Shown here in pieces: positions 1 through 13,367 of a stretch of 64,000 bases of DNA. The notes beneath the pieces are model-generated. The model made no database searches and was not told the origin of the DNA. It was given only the letters and a program-made list of their open reading frames with translations. A program made the translations under genes and the position numbers. The stretch is from Isoperla grammatica (Eukaryota; Arthropoda; Insecta; Plecoptera; Perlodidae): assembly GCA_945910005.1 (NCBI GenBank), contig OX246741.1, positions 34,315,488 to 34,379,487 of the forward strand, given 5' to 3'. Position 1 is the first letter of the stretch. Every line of letters starts with the position of its first letter.

Positions 1-59
1 CCGATCACCTTGAAATTTGGACCATCCACAAGCCTCGATGTGGATTGAAGGTGTATAGT

Positions 60-320
60 TTTGAGGCAAAATCGTTTGAAAAGTTACAAAGTTACACCAT
101 AGTTACTGCAAAATATTTTTCTGAAACAAAATGGCGGCAAAATGTGAGATAGCCATATTTTTTTAATGCTTTTTCCGGTCACGAATATGTTCATTTAATG
201 GCTATTTTATCAATATTGGCAAAGTTACACAAAAGTTAACGAAAATATTTTTCTGAAAAACAGTAACAGCAAAATGTGAGGTGGCTATCTTGTAGTACAT
301 TTTCATACGGTCACGAATAT
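60..320. repeat. Diverged two-copy tandem repeat, period about 135 bp
   Basis: Text beginning AAGTTACACC at about 88 recurs as AAGTTACACA at about 223. Shared downstream blocks are AAATATTTTTCTGAA, CAAAATGTGAG and GGTCACGAATAT. No coding content is visible. Confidence 0.6.
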
Positions 321-1255
321 ACTAATGTAGACGCGATCGGATACGTATTAGAGGCAGATATTACATTTATATTGCTGTCAATAACTGTTAGTAACGGTGG
401 CGGACCGCAGCGAAAACATGACAAAGAAAATTCTTAGCAACGCACATGGCACTGCATTCAACAATATCGGGAATTATAATAGCTATGGGAATTGGTTAAA
501 TTTTGGCAATGTGCATTCTTGAATTGTTGTTAATTGTTGTTTTTATTAGCTTTGAGATCTTTTCGCCAGAACGTTCGTAGATATGGACGCGCTCGCTTAT
601 CAACGCGTCAAACAGAGCGTTTTCCTAGTGGTAAAGAACGCATGTCAACTCAATCACCGCTACGCCATGGTAGGTGTTGCTATGAGCATTGTGCAAGCTG
701 TTCAGTGGAGCTGCTATGAGAGTTTCGCTATATTATGTGCTCACTATTCCAATGTATTTGTATGTATTAGTAGCCTCTTTATTGTATACTACCAGCTGAA
801 GTCCAGAGCCTGCTTGGGCGATGACCAGTCTATAATTTTTATGTGTATTGTTTCAAGACTTTTTGGGTCCCGTCCCGGTCAAAATAATGTCTAGCGGAAC
901 TATAGCTGAACCAAATATCTATAAATAAATAAAGTTGTATTTATATAGCCTGTAACCATCGCAATTACACAGAACAATTATTGATTTTCAGTGGGGGACA
1001 TATACCATTTATTATACAATGTGCTTTGTGGCTATGAAGTAAAGACGGCTCCAAAGTCACCGAGAACATATGCTAGTGAATTTCCTAAATTACAAAACGT
1101 TAGCCCGAACCGGGACTCGAACTCTGGACAATCTGCATCATGGAGGCAGTAGTAACCCACAAGATCAATGAGCCAATTCACTATTAGATGTAAAAATAGT
1201 AAATACCTTCGATGTTAACGACCGTTTCCAGAGTCGCTTCTTGTCCGTCGCAGCT
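321..1255. other. Gene-free stretch
   Basis: Overlapping short open frames at 534-894 show no recognisable domain and no splice context. The only notable item is the tRNA-like remnant near 1095-1180. Otherwise I see nothing here. Confidence 0.5.
1095..1180 (-). repeat. tRNA-like sequence (SINE head or degenerate tRNA pseudogene)
   Basis: The minus strand contains GAGTTCGAGTCCCGG, a good match to the RNA polymerase III B box (GTTCGANTCC). A TGGCTCATTGATC stretch sits at A-box distance upstream. No clean cloverleaf or acceptor stem can be folded by eye, so a functional tRNA is unlikely. A SINE-type remnant is more plausible. Confidence 0.35.
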
Positions 1256-2293
1256 CAGTACTTTCTGATCGATGTCTGCGAACCACTCGTCCCCCACTGT
1301 AGGCTGCCCCTGCTTGAAGACAACCTACAACACACACAGTCACACTCAATACTTTCTGATCGATGTCTGCGAACCACTCGTCCCCCACTGTAGGCTGCCC
1401 CTGCTTGAAGACAACCTACAACACACAGTCACACTCAATACTTTCTGATCGATGTCTGCGAACCACTCGTCCCCCACTGTAGGCTGCCCCTGCTTGAAGA
1501 CAACCTACAACACACACAGTCACACTCAATACTTTCTGATCGATGTCTGCGAACCACTCGTCCCCCACTGTAGGCTGCCCCTGCTTGAAGACAACCTACA
1601 ACACACAGTCACACTCAATACTTTCTGATCGATGTCTGCGAACCACTCGTCCCTCACTGTAGGCTGCCCCTGCTTGAAGACAACCTACAACACACACAGT
1701 CACACGCAATACTTTCTGATCGATGTCTGCGAACCACTTGTCCCCCACTGTAGGCTGCCCCTGCTTGAAGACAACCTACAACACACAGTCACACTCAATA
1801 CTTTCTGATCGATGTCTGCGAACCACTTGTCCCCCACTGTAGGCTGCCCCTGCTTGAAGACAACCTACAACACACACAGTCACACTCAATACTTTCTGAT
1901 CGATGTCTGCGAACCACTCGTCTCCCACTGTAGGCTGCCCCTGCTTGAAGACAACCTACAACACACACAGTCACACTCAATACTTTCTGATCGATGTCTG
2001 CGAACCACTCGTCTCCCACTGTAGGCTGCCCCTGCTTGAAGACAACCTACAACACACACAGTCACACTCAATACTTTCTGATCGATGTCTTCGAACCACT
2101 CGTCCCCCACTGTGGCTGCCCCTGCTTGAAGACAACCTACAACACACAGTCACACTCAATACTTTCTGATCGATGTCTGCGAACCACTCGTCCCCCACTG
2201 TAGGCTGCCCCTGCTTGAAGACAACCTACAACACACACAGTCACACTCAATACTTTCTGATCGATGTCTGCGAACCACTTGTCCCCCACTGGG
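1256..2293. repeat. 89/91-bp satellite array, about 11 copies
   Basis: Monomers start CTTTCTGATCGATGTCTGCG and continue through CCACTGTAGGCTGCCCCTGC. Early spacings alternate 91 and 89 bp because of one CA step in the ACACACAGTCAC tract, giving a 180-bp dimer. Later monomers (from about 1890) are mostly 91 bp. The array ends within a monomer at CCCCCACTGGG. Long open frames on both strands simply reflect the repeat and are not genes. Confidence 0.95.
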
Positions 2294-2483
2294 AACATAT
2301 AGTGTCATTATTGCTAATGTCAACACTCGCGCTGATAGAATAACTAAATATCAGTGATTCGGGGAACGAGCCGTATAACACGTTAGGTAGGTACCTGGCC
2401 CATAGCTGTATCCTACTTGTCCGTGAGCTCACCTCACATTATATTATTCTTGATAGTAATAAGCTTATTTCTACAACAATAGG

Positions 2484-2927
2484 GGCCTTTACACGTACAC
2501 TCTTGCGCGCAGGATTCGTTGTCGCGCGTTCTTTCCTGCAGGTAAAACTGTCCGTGTAAAAGCAAATGCCTTGCAAGGGAAAGAACGTTGCGAATCATAT
2601 GAGGGTTGCGCGCGCGCAAGAGTGCAGGTAAAACTGTCCGTGTAAAAGCAAGCTTGCAAGGGAAAGAACGTCGTGAATCATCTGAACACTCCGAACACTC
2701 CACGCACCACGCAAAAGCTTGGTAAAGACGAAGGGATTGGCATTTACACGCACACTCTTGAACACGCGCTTTCGTTTCCCTAAGGAGCGTACGCGCAAGA
2801 GTGTGATGCAGTTTTAGACACCACACTCTTGCGCGGCGCTCCAAGCCACGGTTTTGCGCGCTGTCTTTCCTCTGCACAAGAACGTGCGACACGCAAGCGT
2901 GCGCGCAAGAGTGTACGTGTAAAGGCC
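2484..2927. mobile_element. Nonautonomous TIR element (MITE), 444 bp
   Basis: The left end GGCCTTTACACGTACACTC (2484 onward) is the reverse complement of the right end finishing GTGTACGTGTAAAGGCC (to 2927), with about 27 bp of arms. Inside, a block around AAAACTGTCCGTGTAAAAGC is repeated with about 98-bp spacing. There is no transposase. It lies directly before the 61-bp satellite. Confidence 0.75.
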
Positions 2928-2967
2928 GCTTATGGCTCTGAGGTTATACCGTGTACGACTGTACGGG

Positions 2968-5900
2968 ACAATGTCCGTGACGTCACGTGAATACAAAGAA
3001 TACATAATGTACGAGAGTATGGCCGCCAACAATGTCCGTGTCGTCACGTGAATACAAAGAATACATAAGGTACGAGAGTATGGTCGCCAACAATGTCCGT
3101 GTCGTCACGTGAATACAAAGAATACATAAGGTACGAGAGTATGGCCGCCAACAATGTCCGTGACGTCACGTGAATACAGAGAATACATAAGGTACGAGAG
3201 TATGGCCGCCAACAATGTCCGTGACGTCACGTGAATACAAAGAATACATAATGTACGAGAGTATGGCCGCCAACAATGTCCGTGACGTCACGTGAATACA
3301 GAGAATACATAATGTACGAGAGTATGGCCGCCAACAATGTCCGTGTCGTCACGTGAATACAAAGAATACATAAGGTACGAGAGTATGGTCGCCAACAATG
3401 TCCGTGTCGTCACGTGAATACAAAGAATACATAAGGTACGAGAGTATGGCCGCCAACAATGTCCGTGACGTCACGTGAATACAGAGAATACATAATGTAC
3501 GAGAGTATGGCCGCCAACAATGTCCATGTCGTCACGTGAATACAAAGAATACATAAGGTACGAGAGTATGGTCGCCAACAATGTCCATGTCGTCACGTGA
3601 ATACAAAGAATACATAAGGTACGAGAGTATGGCCGCCAACAATGTCCGTGACGTCACGTGAATACAAAGAATACATAATGTACGAGAGTATGGCCGCCAA
3701 CAATGTCCGTGACGTCACGTGAATACAAAGAATACATAATGTACGAGAGTATGGCCGCCAACAATGTCCGTGTCGTCACGTGAATACAAAGAATACATAA
3801 TGTACGAGAGTATGGCCGCCAACAATGTCCGTGTCGTCACGTGAATACAAAGAATACATAAGGTACGAGAGTATGGCCGCCAACAATGTCCGTGACGTCA
3901 CGTGAATACAAAGAATACATAAGGTACGAGAGTATGGCCGCCAACAATGTCCGTGTCGTCACGTGAATACAAAGAATACATAATGTACGAGAGTATGGCC
4001 GCCAACAATGTCCGTGTCGTCACGTGAATACAAAGAATACATAATGTACGAGAGTATGGCCGCCAACAATGTCCGTGTCGTCACGTGAATACAAAGAATA
4101 CATAAGGTACGAGAGTATGGCCGCCAACAATGTCCGTGACGTCACGTGAATACAAAGAATACATAAGGTACGAGAGTATGGCCGCCAACAATGTCCGTGT
4201 CGTCACGTGAATACAAAGAATACATAAGGTACGAGAGTATGGCCGCCAACAATGTCCGTGACGTCACGTGAATACAAAGAATACATAATGTACGAGAGTA
4301 TGGCCGCCAACAATGTCCGTGACGTCACGTGAATACAAAGAATACATAAGGTACGAGAGTATGGCCGCCAACAATGTCCGTGTCGTCACGTGAATACAAA
4401 GAATACATAAGGTACGAGAGTATGGCCGCCAACAATGTCCGTGACGTCACGTGAATACAAAGAATACATAATGGTCGAGAGTATGGCCGCCAACAATGTC
4501 CGTGACGTCACGTGAATACAAAGAATACATAAGGTACGAGAGTATGGCCGCCAACAATGTCCGTGTCGTCGCGTGAATACAAGGAATACATAAGGTACGA
4601 GAGTATGGCCGCCAACAATGTCCGTGACATCACGTGAATACAAGGAATACATAATGTACGAGAGTATGGCCGCCAACAATGTCCGTGTCGTCACGTGAAT
4701 ACAAAGAATACATAATGTACGAGAGTATGGCCGCCAACAATGTCCGTGACGTCACGTGAATACAAAGAATACATAAGGTACGAGAGTATGGCCGCCAACA
4801 ATGTCCGTGACGTCACGTGAATACAAAGAATACATAATGTACGAGAGTATGGCCGCCAACAATGTCCGTGTCGTCACGTGAATACAAAGAATACATAATG
4901 TACGAGAGTATGGCCGCCAACAATGTCCGTGACGTCACGTGAATACAAAGAATACATAAGGTACGAGAATATGGCCGCCAACAATGTCCGTGACGTCACG
5001 TGAATACAAAGAATACATAATGTACGAGAGTATGGCCGCCAACAATGTCCGTGTCGTCACGTGAATACAAAGAATACATAAGGTACGAGAGTATGGCCGC
5101 CAACAATGTCCGTGACGTCACGTGAATACAAAGAATACATAATGTACGAGAGTATGGCCGCCAACAATGTCCGTGTCGTCACGTGAATACAAAGAATACA
5201 TAATGTACGAGAGTATGGCCGCCAACAATGTCCGTGACGTCACGTGAATACAAAGAATACATAATGTACGAGAGTATGGCCGCCAACAATGTCCGTGTCG
5301 TCACGTGAATACAAAGAATACATAATGTACGAGAGTATGGCCGCCAACAATGTCCGTGACGTCACGTGAATACAAAGAATACATAAGGTACGAGAGTATG
5401 GCCGCCAACAATGTCCGTGACGTCACGTGAATACAAAGAATACATAATGTACGAGAGTATGGCCGCCAACAATGTCCGTGTCGTCACGTGAATACAAAGA
5501 ATACATAATGTACGAGAGTATGGCCGCCAACCATGTCCGTGTCGTCACGTGAATACAAAGAATACATAAGGTACGAGAGTATGGCCGCCAACAATGTCCG
5601 TGTCGTCACGTGAATACAAAGAATACATAAGGTACGAGAGTATGGCCGCCAACAATGTCCGTGACGTCACGTGAATACAAAGAATACATAATGTACGAGA
5701 GTATGGCCGCCAACAATGTCCGTGTCGTCACGTGAATACAAAGAATACATAACGTACGAGAGTATGGCCGCCAACAATGTCCGTGTCGTCACGTGAATAC
5801 AAAGAATACATAAGGTACGAGAGTATGGCCGCCAACAATGTCCGTGTCGTCACGTGAATACAAAGAATACATAAGGTACGAGAGTATGGCCGCCAACAAT

Positions 5901-8900
5901 GTCCGTGTCGTCACGTGAATACAAAGAATACATAACGTACGAGAGTATGGCCGCCAACAATGTCCGTGTCGTCACGTGAATACAAAGAATACATAATGTA
6001 CGAGAGTATGGCCGCCAACAATGTCCGTGTCGTCACGTGAATACAAAGAATACATAAGGTACGAGAGTATGGCCGCCAACAATGTCCGTGTCGTCACGTG
6101 AATACAAAGAATACATAAGGTACGAGAGTATGGCCGCCAACAATGTCCATGTCGTCACGTGAATACAAAGAATACATAATGTACGAGAGTATGGCCGCCA
6201 ACCATGTCCGTGTCGTCACGTGAATACAAAGAATACATAAGGTACGAGAGTATGGCCGCCAACAATGTCCGTGTCGTCACGTGAATACAAAGAATACATA
6301 AGGTACGAGAGTATGGCCGCCAACAATGTCCGTGTCGTCACGTGAATACAAAGAATACATAAGGTACGAGAGTATGGCCGCCAACAATGTCCGTGTCGTC
6401 ACGTGAATACAAAGAATACATTATGTACGAGAGTATGGCCGCCAACCATGTCCGTGTCGTCACGTGAATACAAAGAATACATTATGTACGAGAGTATGGC
6501 CGCCAACAATGTCCGTGTCGTCACGTGAATACAAAGAATACATAATGTACGAGAGTATGGCCGCCAACCATGTCCGTGTCGTCACGTGAATACAAAGAAT
6601 ACATTATGTACGAGAGTATGGCCGCCAACAATGTCCGTGTCGTCACGTGAATACAAAGAATACATAATGTACGAGAGTATGGCCGCCAACAATGTCCGTG
6701 TCGTCACGTGAATACAAAGAATACATAATGTACGAGAGTATGGCCGCCAACAATGTCCGTGTCGTCACGTGAATACAAAGAATACATAATGTACGAGAGT
6801 ATGGCCGCCAACAATGTCCGTGTCGTCACGTGAATACAAAGAATACATTATGTACGAGAGTATGGCCGCCAACAATGTCCGTGTCGTCACGTGAATACAA
6901 AGAATACATAATGTACGAGAGTATGGCCGCCAACAATGTCCGTGTCGTCACGTGAATACAAAGAATACATAATGTACGAGAGTATGGCCGCCAACAATGT
7001 CCGTGTCGTCACGTGAATACAAAGAATACATTATGTACGAGAGTATGGCCGCCAACCATGTCCGTGTCGTCACGTGAATACAAAGAATACATAAGGTACG
7101 AGAGTATGGCCGCCAACAATGTCCGTGACGTCACGTGAATACAAAGAATACATAAGGTACGAGAGTATGGCCGCCAACAATGTCCGTGTCGTCACGTGAA
7201 TACAAAGAATACATAAGGTACGAGAGTATGGCCGCCAACAATGTCCGTGTCGTCACGTGAATACAAAGAACACATAATGTACGAGAGTATGGCCGCCAAC
7301 AATGTCCGTGTCGTCACGTGAATACAAAGAACACATAATGTACGAGAGTATGGCCGCCAACAATGTCCGTGACGTCACGTGAATACAAAGAATACATAAG
7401 GTACGAGAGTATGGCCGCCAACAATGTCCGTGACGTCACGTGAATACAAAGAATACATAAGGTACGAGAGTATGGCCGCCAACAATGTCCGTGTCGTCAC
7501 GTGAATACAAAGAATACATAAGGTACGAGAGTATGGCCGCCAACAATGTCCGTGTCGTCACGTGAATACAAAGAACACATAATGTACGAGAGTATGGCCG
7601 CCAACAATGTCCGTGTCGTCACGTGAATACAAAGAACACATAATGTACGAGAGTATGGCCGCCAACAATGTCCGTGTCGTCACGTGAATACAAAGAATAC
7701 ATAATGTACGAGAGTATGGCCGCCAACAATGTCCGTGACGTCACGTGAATACAAAGAATACATAAGGTACGAGAGTATGGCCGCCAACAATGTCCGTGTC
7801 GTCACGTGAATACAAAGAATACATAATGTACGAGAGTATGGCCGCCAACCATGTCCGTGTCGTCACGTGAATACAAAGAATACATAATGTACGAGAGTAT
7901 GGCCGCCAACAATGTCCGTGTCGTCACGTGAATACAAAGAATACATAAGGTACGAGAGTATGGCCGCCAACAATGTCCGTGTCGTCACGTGAATACAAAG
8001 AATACATAATGTACGAGAGTATGGTCGCCAACAATGTCCGTGTCGTCACGTGAATACAAAGAATACATAATGTACGAGAGTATGGCCGCCAACAATGTCC
8101 GTGACGTCACGTGAATACAAAGAATACATAAGGTACGAGAGTATGGCCGCCAACAATGTCCGTGTCGTCACGTGAATACAAAGAATACATAAGGTACGAG
8201 AGTATGGCCGCCAACAATGTCCGTGACGTCACGTGAATACAAAGAATACATAATGTACGAGAGTATGGCCGCCAACCATGTCCGTGTCGTCACGTGAATA
8301 CAAAGAATACATAAGGTACGAGAGTATGGCCGCCAACAATGTCCGTGACGTCACGTGAATACAAAGAATACATAAGGTACGAGAGTATGGCCGCCAACAA
8401 TGTCCGTGTCGCCACGTGAATACAAAGAATACATAATGTACGAGAGTATGGCCGCCAACAATGTCCGTGACGTCACGTGAATACAAAGAATACATAATGT
8501 ATGAGAGTATGGCTGCCAACAATGTCCGTGTCGTCACGTGAATACAAAGAATACATAAGGTACGAGAGTATGGCCGCCAACAATGTCCGTGTCGTCACGT
8601 GAATACAAAGAATACATAAGGTACGAGAGTATGGCCGCCAACAATGTCCGTGTCGTCACGTGAATACAAAGAATACATAAGGTACGAGAGTATGGCCGCC
8701 AACAATGTCCGTGTCGTCACGTGAATACAAAGAATACATAAGGTACGAGAGTATGGCTGCCAACAATGTCCGTGTCGTCACGTGAATACAAAGAATACAT
8801 AAGGTACGAGAGTATGGCCGCCAACAATGTCCGTGTCGTCACGTGAATACAAAGAATACATAATGTATGAGAGTATGGCCGCCAACAATGTCCGTGACGT

Positions 8901-11900
8901 CACGTGAATACAAAGAATACATAATGTACGAGAGTATGGCCGCCAACAATGTCCGTGACGTCACGTGAATACAAAGAATACATAAGGTACGAGAGTATGG
9001 CCGCCAACAATGTCCGTGTCGTCACGTGAATACAAAGAATACATAAGGTACGAGAGTATGGCCGCCAACAATGTCCGTGTCGTCACGTGAATACAAAGAA
9101 TACATAAGGTACGAGAGTATGGCTGCCAACAATGTCCGTGTCGTCACGTGAATACAAAGAATACATAAGGTACGAGAGTATGGCCGCCAACAATGTCCGT
9201 GTCGTCACGTGAATACAAAGAATACATAATGTATGAGAGTATGGCCGCCAACAATGTCCGTGACGTCACGTGAATACAAAGAATACATAATGTACGAGAG
9301 TATGGCCGCCAACAATGTCCGTGACGTCACGTGAATACAAAGAATACATAAGGTACGAGAGTATGGCCGCCAACAATGTCCGTGTCGTCACGTGAATACA
9401 AAGAATACATAATGTACGAGAGTATGGCCGCCAACAATGTCCGTGACTTCACGTGAATACAAAGAATACATAAGGTACGAGAGTATGGCCGCCAACAATG
9501 TCCGTGTCGTCACGTGAATACAAAGAATACATAATGTACGAGAGTATGGCCGCCAACAATGTCCGTGTCGTCACGTGAATACAAAGAATACATAATGTAC
9601 GAGAGTATGGTCGCCAACAATGTCCGTGTCGTCACGTGAATACAAAGAATACATAATGTACGAGAGTATGGCCGCCAACAATGTCCATGACGTCACGTGA
9701 ATACAAAGAATACATAAGGTACGAGAGTATGGCCGCCAACAATGTCCGTGTCGTCACGTGAATACAAAGAATACATAAGGTACGAGAGTATGGCCGCCAA
9801 CAATGTCCGTGACGTCACGTGAATACAAAGAATACATAAGGTACGAGAGTATGGCCGCCAACAATGTCCGTGACGTCACGTGAATACAAAGAATACATAA
9901 GGTACGAGAGTATGGCCGCCAACCATGTCCGTGTCGTCACGTGAATACAAAGAATACATAAGGTACGAGAGTATGGCCGCCAACAATGTCCGTGTCGTCA
10001 CGTGAATACAAAGAATACATAAGGTACGAGAGTATGGCCGCCAACAATGTCCATGACGTCACGTGAATACAAAGAATACATAAGGTACGAGAGTATGGCC
10101 GCCAACCATGTCCGTGTCGTCACGTGAATACAAAGAATACATAATGTACGAGAGTATGGCCGCCAACCATGTCCGTGTCGTCACGTGAATACAAAGAATA
10201 CATAATGTACGAGAGTATGGCCGCCAACCATGTCCGTGTCGTCACGTGAATACAAAGAATACATAAGGTACGAGAGTATGGCCGCCAACAATGTCCGTGA
10301 CGTCACGTGAATACAAAGAATACATAAGGTACGAGAGTATGGCCGCCAACCATGTCCGTGTCGTCACGTGAATACAAAGAATACATAATGTACGAGAGTA
10401 TGGCCGCCAACCATGTCCGTGACGTCACGTGAATACAAAGAATACATAAGGTACGAGAGTATGGCCGCCAACAATGTCCGTGTCGTCACGTGAATACAAA
10501 GAATACATAAGGTACGAGAGTATGGCCGCCAACCATGTCCGTGTCGTCACGTGAATACGAAGAATACATAAGGTACGAGAGTATGGCCGCCAACCATGTC
10601 CGTGTCGTCACGTGAATACAAAGAATACATAAGGTACGAGAGTATGGCCGCCAACCATGTCCGTGTCGTCACGTGAATACGAAGAATACATAAGGTACGA
10701 GAGTATGGCCGCCAACAATGTCCGTGTCGTCACGTGAATACAAAGAATACATAAGGTACGAGAGTATGGCCGCCAACCATGTCCGTGTCGTCACGTGAAT
10801 ACAAAGAATACATAAGGTACGAGAGTATGGCCGCCAACCATGTCCGTGACGTCACGTGAATACAAAGAATACATAAGGTACGAGAGTATGGCCGCCAACC
10901 ATGTCCGTGTCGTCACGTGAATACGAAGAATACATAAGGTACGAGAGTATGGCCGCCAACAATGTCCGTGTCGTCACGTGAATACAAAGAATACATAATG
11001 TACGAGAGTATGGCCGCCAACCATGTCCGTGTCGTCACGTGAATACGAAGAATACATAAGGTACGAGAGTATGGCCGCCAACAATGTCCGTGTCGTCACG
11101 TGAATACAAAGAATACATAAGGTACGAGAGTATGGCCGCCAACCATGTCCGTGTCGTCACGTGAATACGAAGAATACATAATGTACGAGAGTATGGCCGC
11201 CAACAATGTCCGTGTCGTCACGTGAATACAAAGAATACATAAGGTACGAGAGTATGGCCTCCAACAATGTCCGTGTCATCACGTGAATACAAAGAATACA
11301 TAATGTACGAGAGTATGGCCGCCAACCATGTCCGTGTCGTCACGTGAATACGAAGAATACATAAGGTACGAGAGTATGGCCGCCAACAATGTCCGTGTCG
11401 TCACGTGAATACAAAGAATACATAAGGTACGAGAGTATGGCCGCCAACAATGTCCGTGTCGTCACGTGAATACGAAGAATACATAAGGTACAAGAGTATG
11501 GCCGCCAACAATGTCCGTGTCGTCACGTGAATACGAAGAATACATAATGTACGAGAGTATGGCCGCCAACAATGTCCGTGACGTCACGTGAATATACAAA
11601 GAATACATAATGTACGAGAGTATGGCCGCCAACAATGTCCGTGACGTCACGTGAATACAAAGAACACATAATGTACGAGAGTATGGCCGCCAACAATGTC
11701 CGTGTCGTCACGTGAATACAAAGAATACATAATGTACGAGAGTATGGCCGCCAACAATGTCCGTGTCGTCACGTGAATACAAAGAATACATAAGGTACGA
11801 GAGTATGGCCGCCAACAATGTCCGTGTCGTCACGTGAATACAAAGAATACATAAGGTACGAGAGTATGGCCGCCAACAATGTCCGTGTCGTCACGTGATT

Positions 11901-13367
11901 ACAAAGAATACATAAGGTACGAGAGTATGGCCGCCAACAATGTCCGTGTCGTCACGTGAATACAAAGAATACATAATGTACGAGAGTATGGCCGCCAACA
12001 ATGTCCGTGTCGTCACGTGAATACAAAGAATACATAAGGTACGAGAGTATGGCCGCCAACAATGTCCGTGTCGTCACGTGAATACAAAGAATACATAATG
12101 TACGAGAGTATGGCCGCCAACAATGTCCGTGACGTCACGTGAATACAAAGAATACATAATGTACGAGAGTATGGCCGCCAACAATGTCCGTGTCGTCACG
12201 TGAATACAAAGAATACATAATGTACGAGAGTATGGCCGCCAACAATGTCCGTGTCGTCACGTGAATACAAAGAATACATAATGTACGAGAGTATGGCCGC
12301 CAACAATGTCCGTGTCGTCACGTGAATACAAAGAATACATAAGGTACGAGAGTATGGCCGCCAACAATGTCCGTGTCATCACGTGAATACAAAGAATACA
12401 TAAGGTACGAGAGTATGGCCGCCAACAATGTCCGTGTCGTCACGTGAATACAAAGAATACATAAGGTACGAGAGTATGGCCGCCAACAATGTCCGTGTCG
12501 TCACGTGAATACAAAGAATACATAATGTACGAGAGTATGGCCGCCAACAATGTCCGTGTCGTCACGTGAATACAAAGAATACATAAGGTACGAGAGTATG
12601 GCCGCCAACAATGTCCGTGTCGTCACGTGAATACAAAGAACACATAATGTACGAGAGTATGGCCGCCAACAATGTCCGTGTCGTCACGTGAATACAAAGA
12701 ATACATAAGGTACGAGAGTATGGCCGCCAACAATGTCCGTGTTGTCACGTGAATACAAAGAATACATAATGTACGAGAGTATGGCCGCCAACAATGTCTG
12801 TGTCGTCACGTGAATACAAAGAATACATAAGGTACGAGAGTATGGCCGCCAACAATGTCCGTGTCGTCACGTGAATACAAAGAATACATAAGGTACGAGA
12901 GTATGGCCGCCAACAATGTCCGTGTCGTCACGTGAATACAAAGAATACATAAGGTACGAGAGTATGGCCGCCAACAATGTCCGTGTTGTCACGTGAATAC
13001 AAAGAATACATAATGTACGAGAGTATGGCCGCCAACAATGTCCGTGTCGTCACGTGAATACAAAGAATACATAAGGTACGAGAGTATGGCCGCCAACAAT
13101 GTCCGTGTCGTCACGTGAATACAAAGAACACATAATGTACGAGAGTATGGCCGCCAACAATGTCCGTGTCGTCACGTGAATACAAAGAACACATAATGTA
13201 CGAGAGTATGGCCGCCAACAATGTCCGTGTCGTCACGTGAATACAAAGAATACATAAGGTACGAGAGTATGGCCGCCAACAATGTCCGTGTCGTCACGTG
13301 AATACAAAGAATACATAATGTACGAGAGTATGGTCGCCAACAATGTCCTTGTTGTCACGTGAATATA
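2968..13367. repeat. 61-bp satellite array, about 10.4 kb, roughly 170 copies
   Basis: The monomer runs GTACGAGAGTATGGCCGCCA, then ACAATGTCCGTG, then WCGTCACGTGAATACAAAG and AATACATAAK, 61 bp with little length change. Two positions are strongly bimodal: A/T in GTG[A/T]CGTCAC and G/T in ATAA[G/T]GTACG. Regional variants (CCAACCATG, ATACGAAG, AACACATAATG) cluster, showing local amplification. A 366-bp (six-monomer) higher-order duplication is visible at about 8758/9124. Minus-strand open frames up to 102 codons arise because a period of 61 rotates the frame. They are not genes. Confidence 0.97.

Noticed and set aside
1095..1180. Functional tRNA gene
   Set aside because: Only the B box is convincing; no acceptor stem or clean cloverleaf is visible.
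1795..2203. Overlapping open frames on both strands in the 91-bp satellite
   Set aside because: Repeat artefact: the same peptide appears in each unit on both strands.
4386..4694. Minus-strand open frame of 102 codons in the 61-bp array (also at 8229-8537 and 11462-11711)
   Set aside because: It arises from frame rotation of a 61-bp tandem repeat. It is broken by ordinary monomer variants, and there is no start context or splice signal.
2968..13367. CRISPR-like regular repeat
   Set aside because: Monomers are contiguous with no unique spacers, and the host is eukaryotic.
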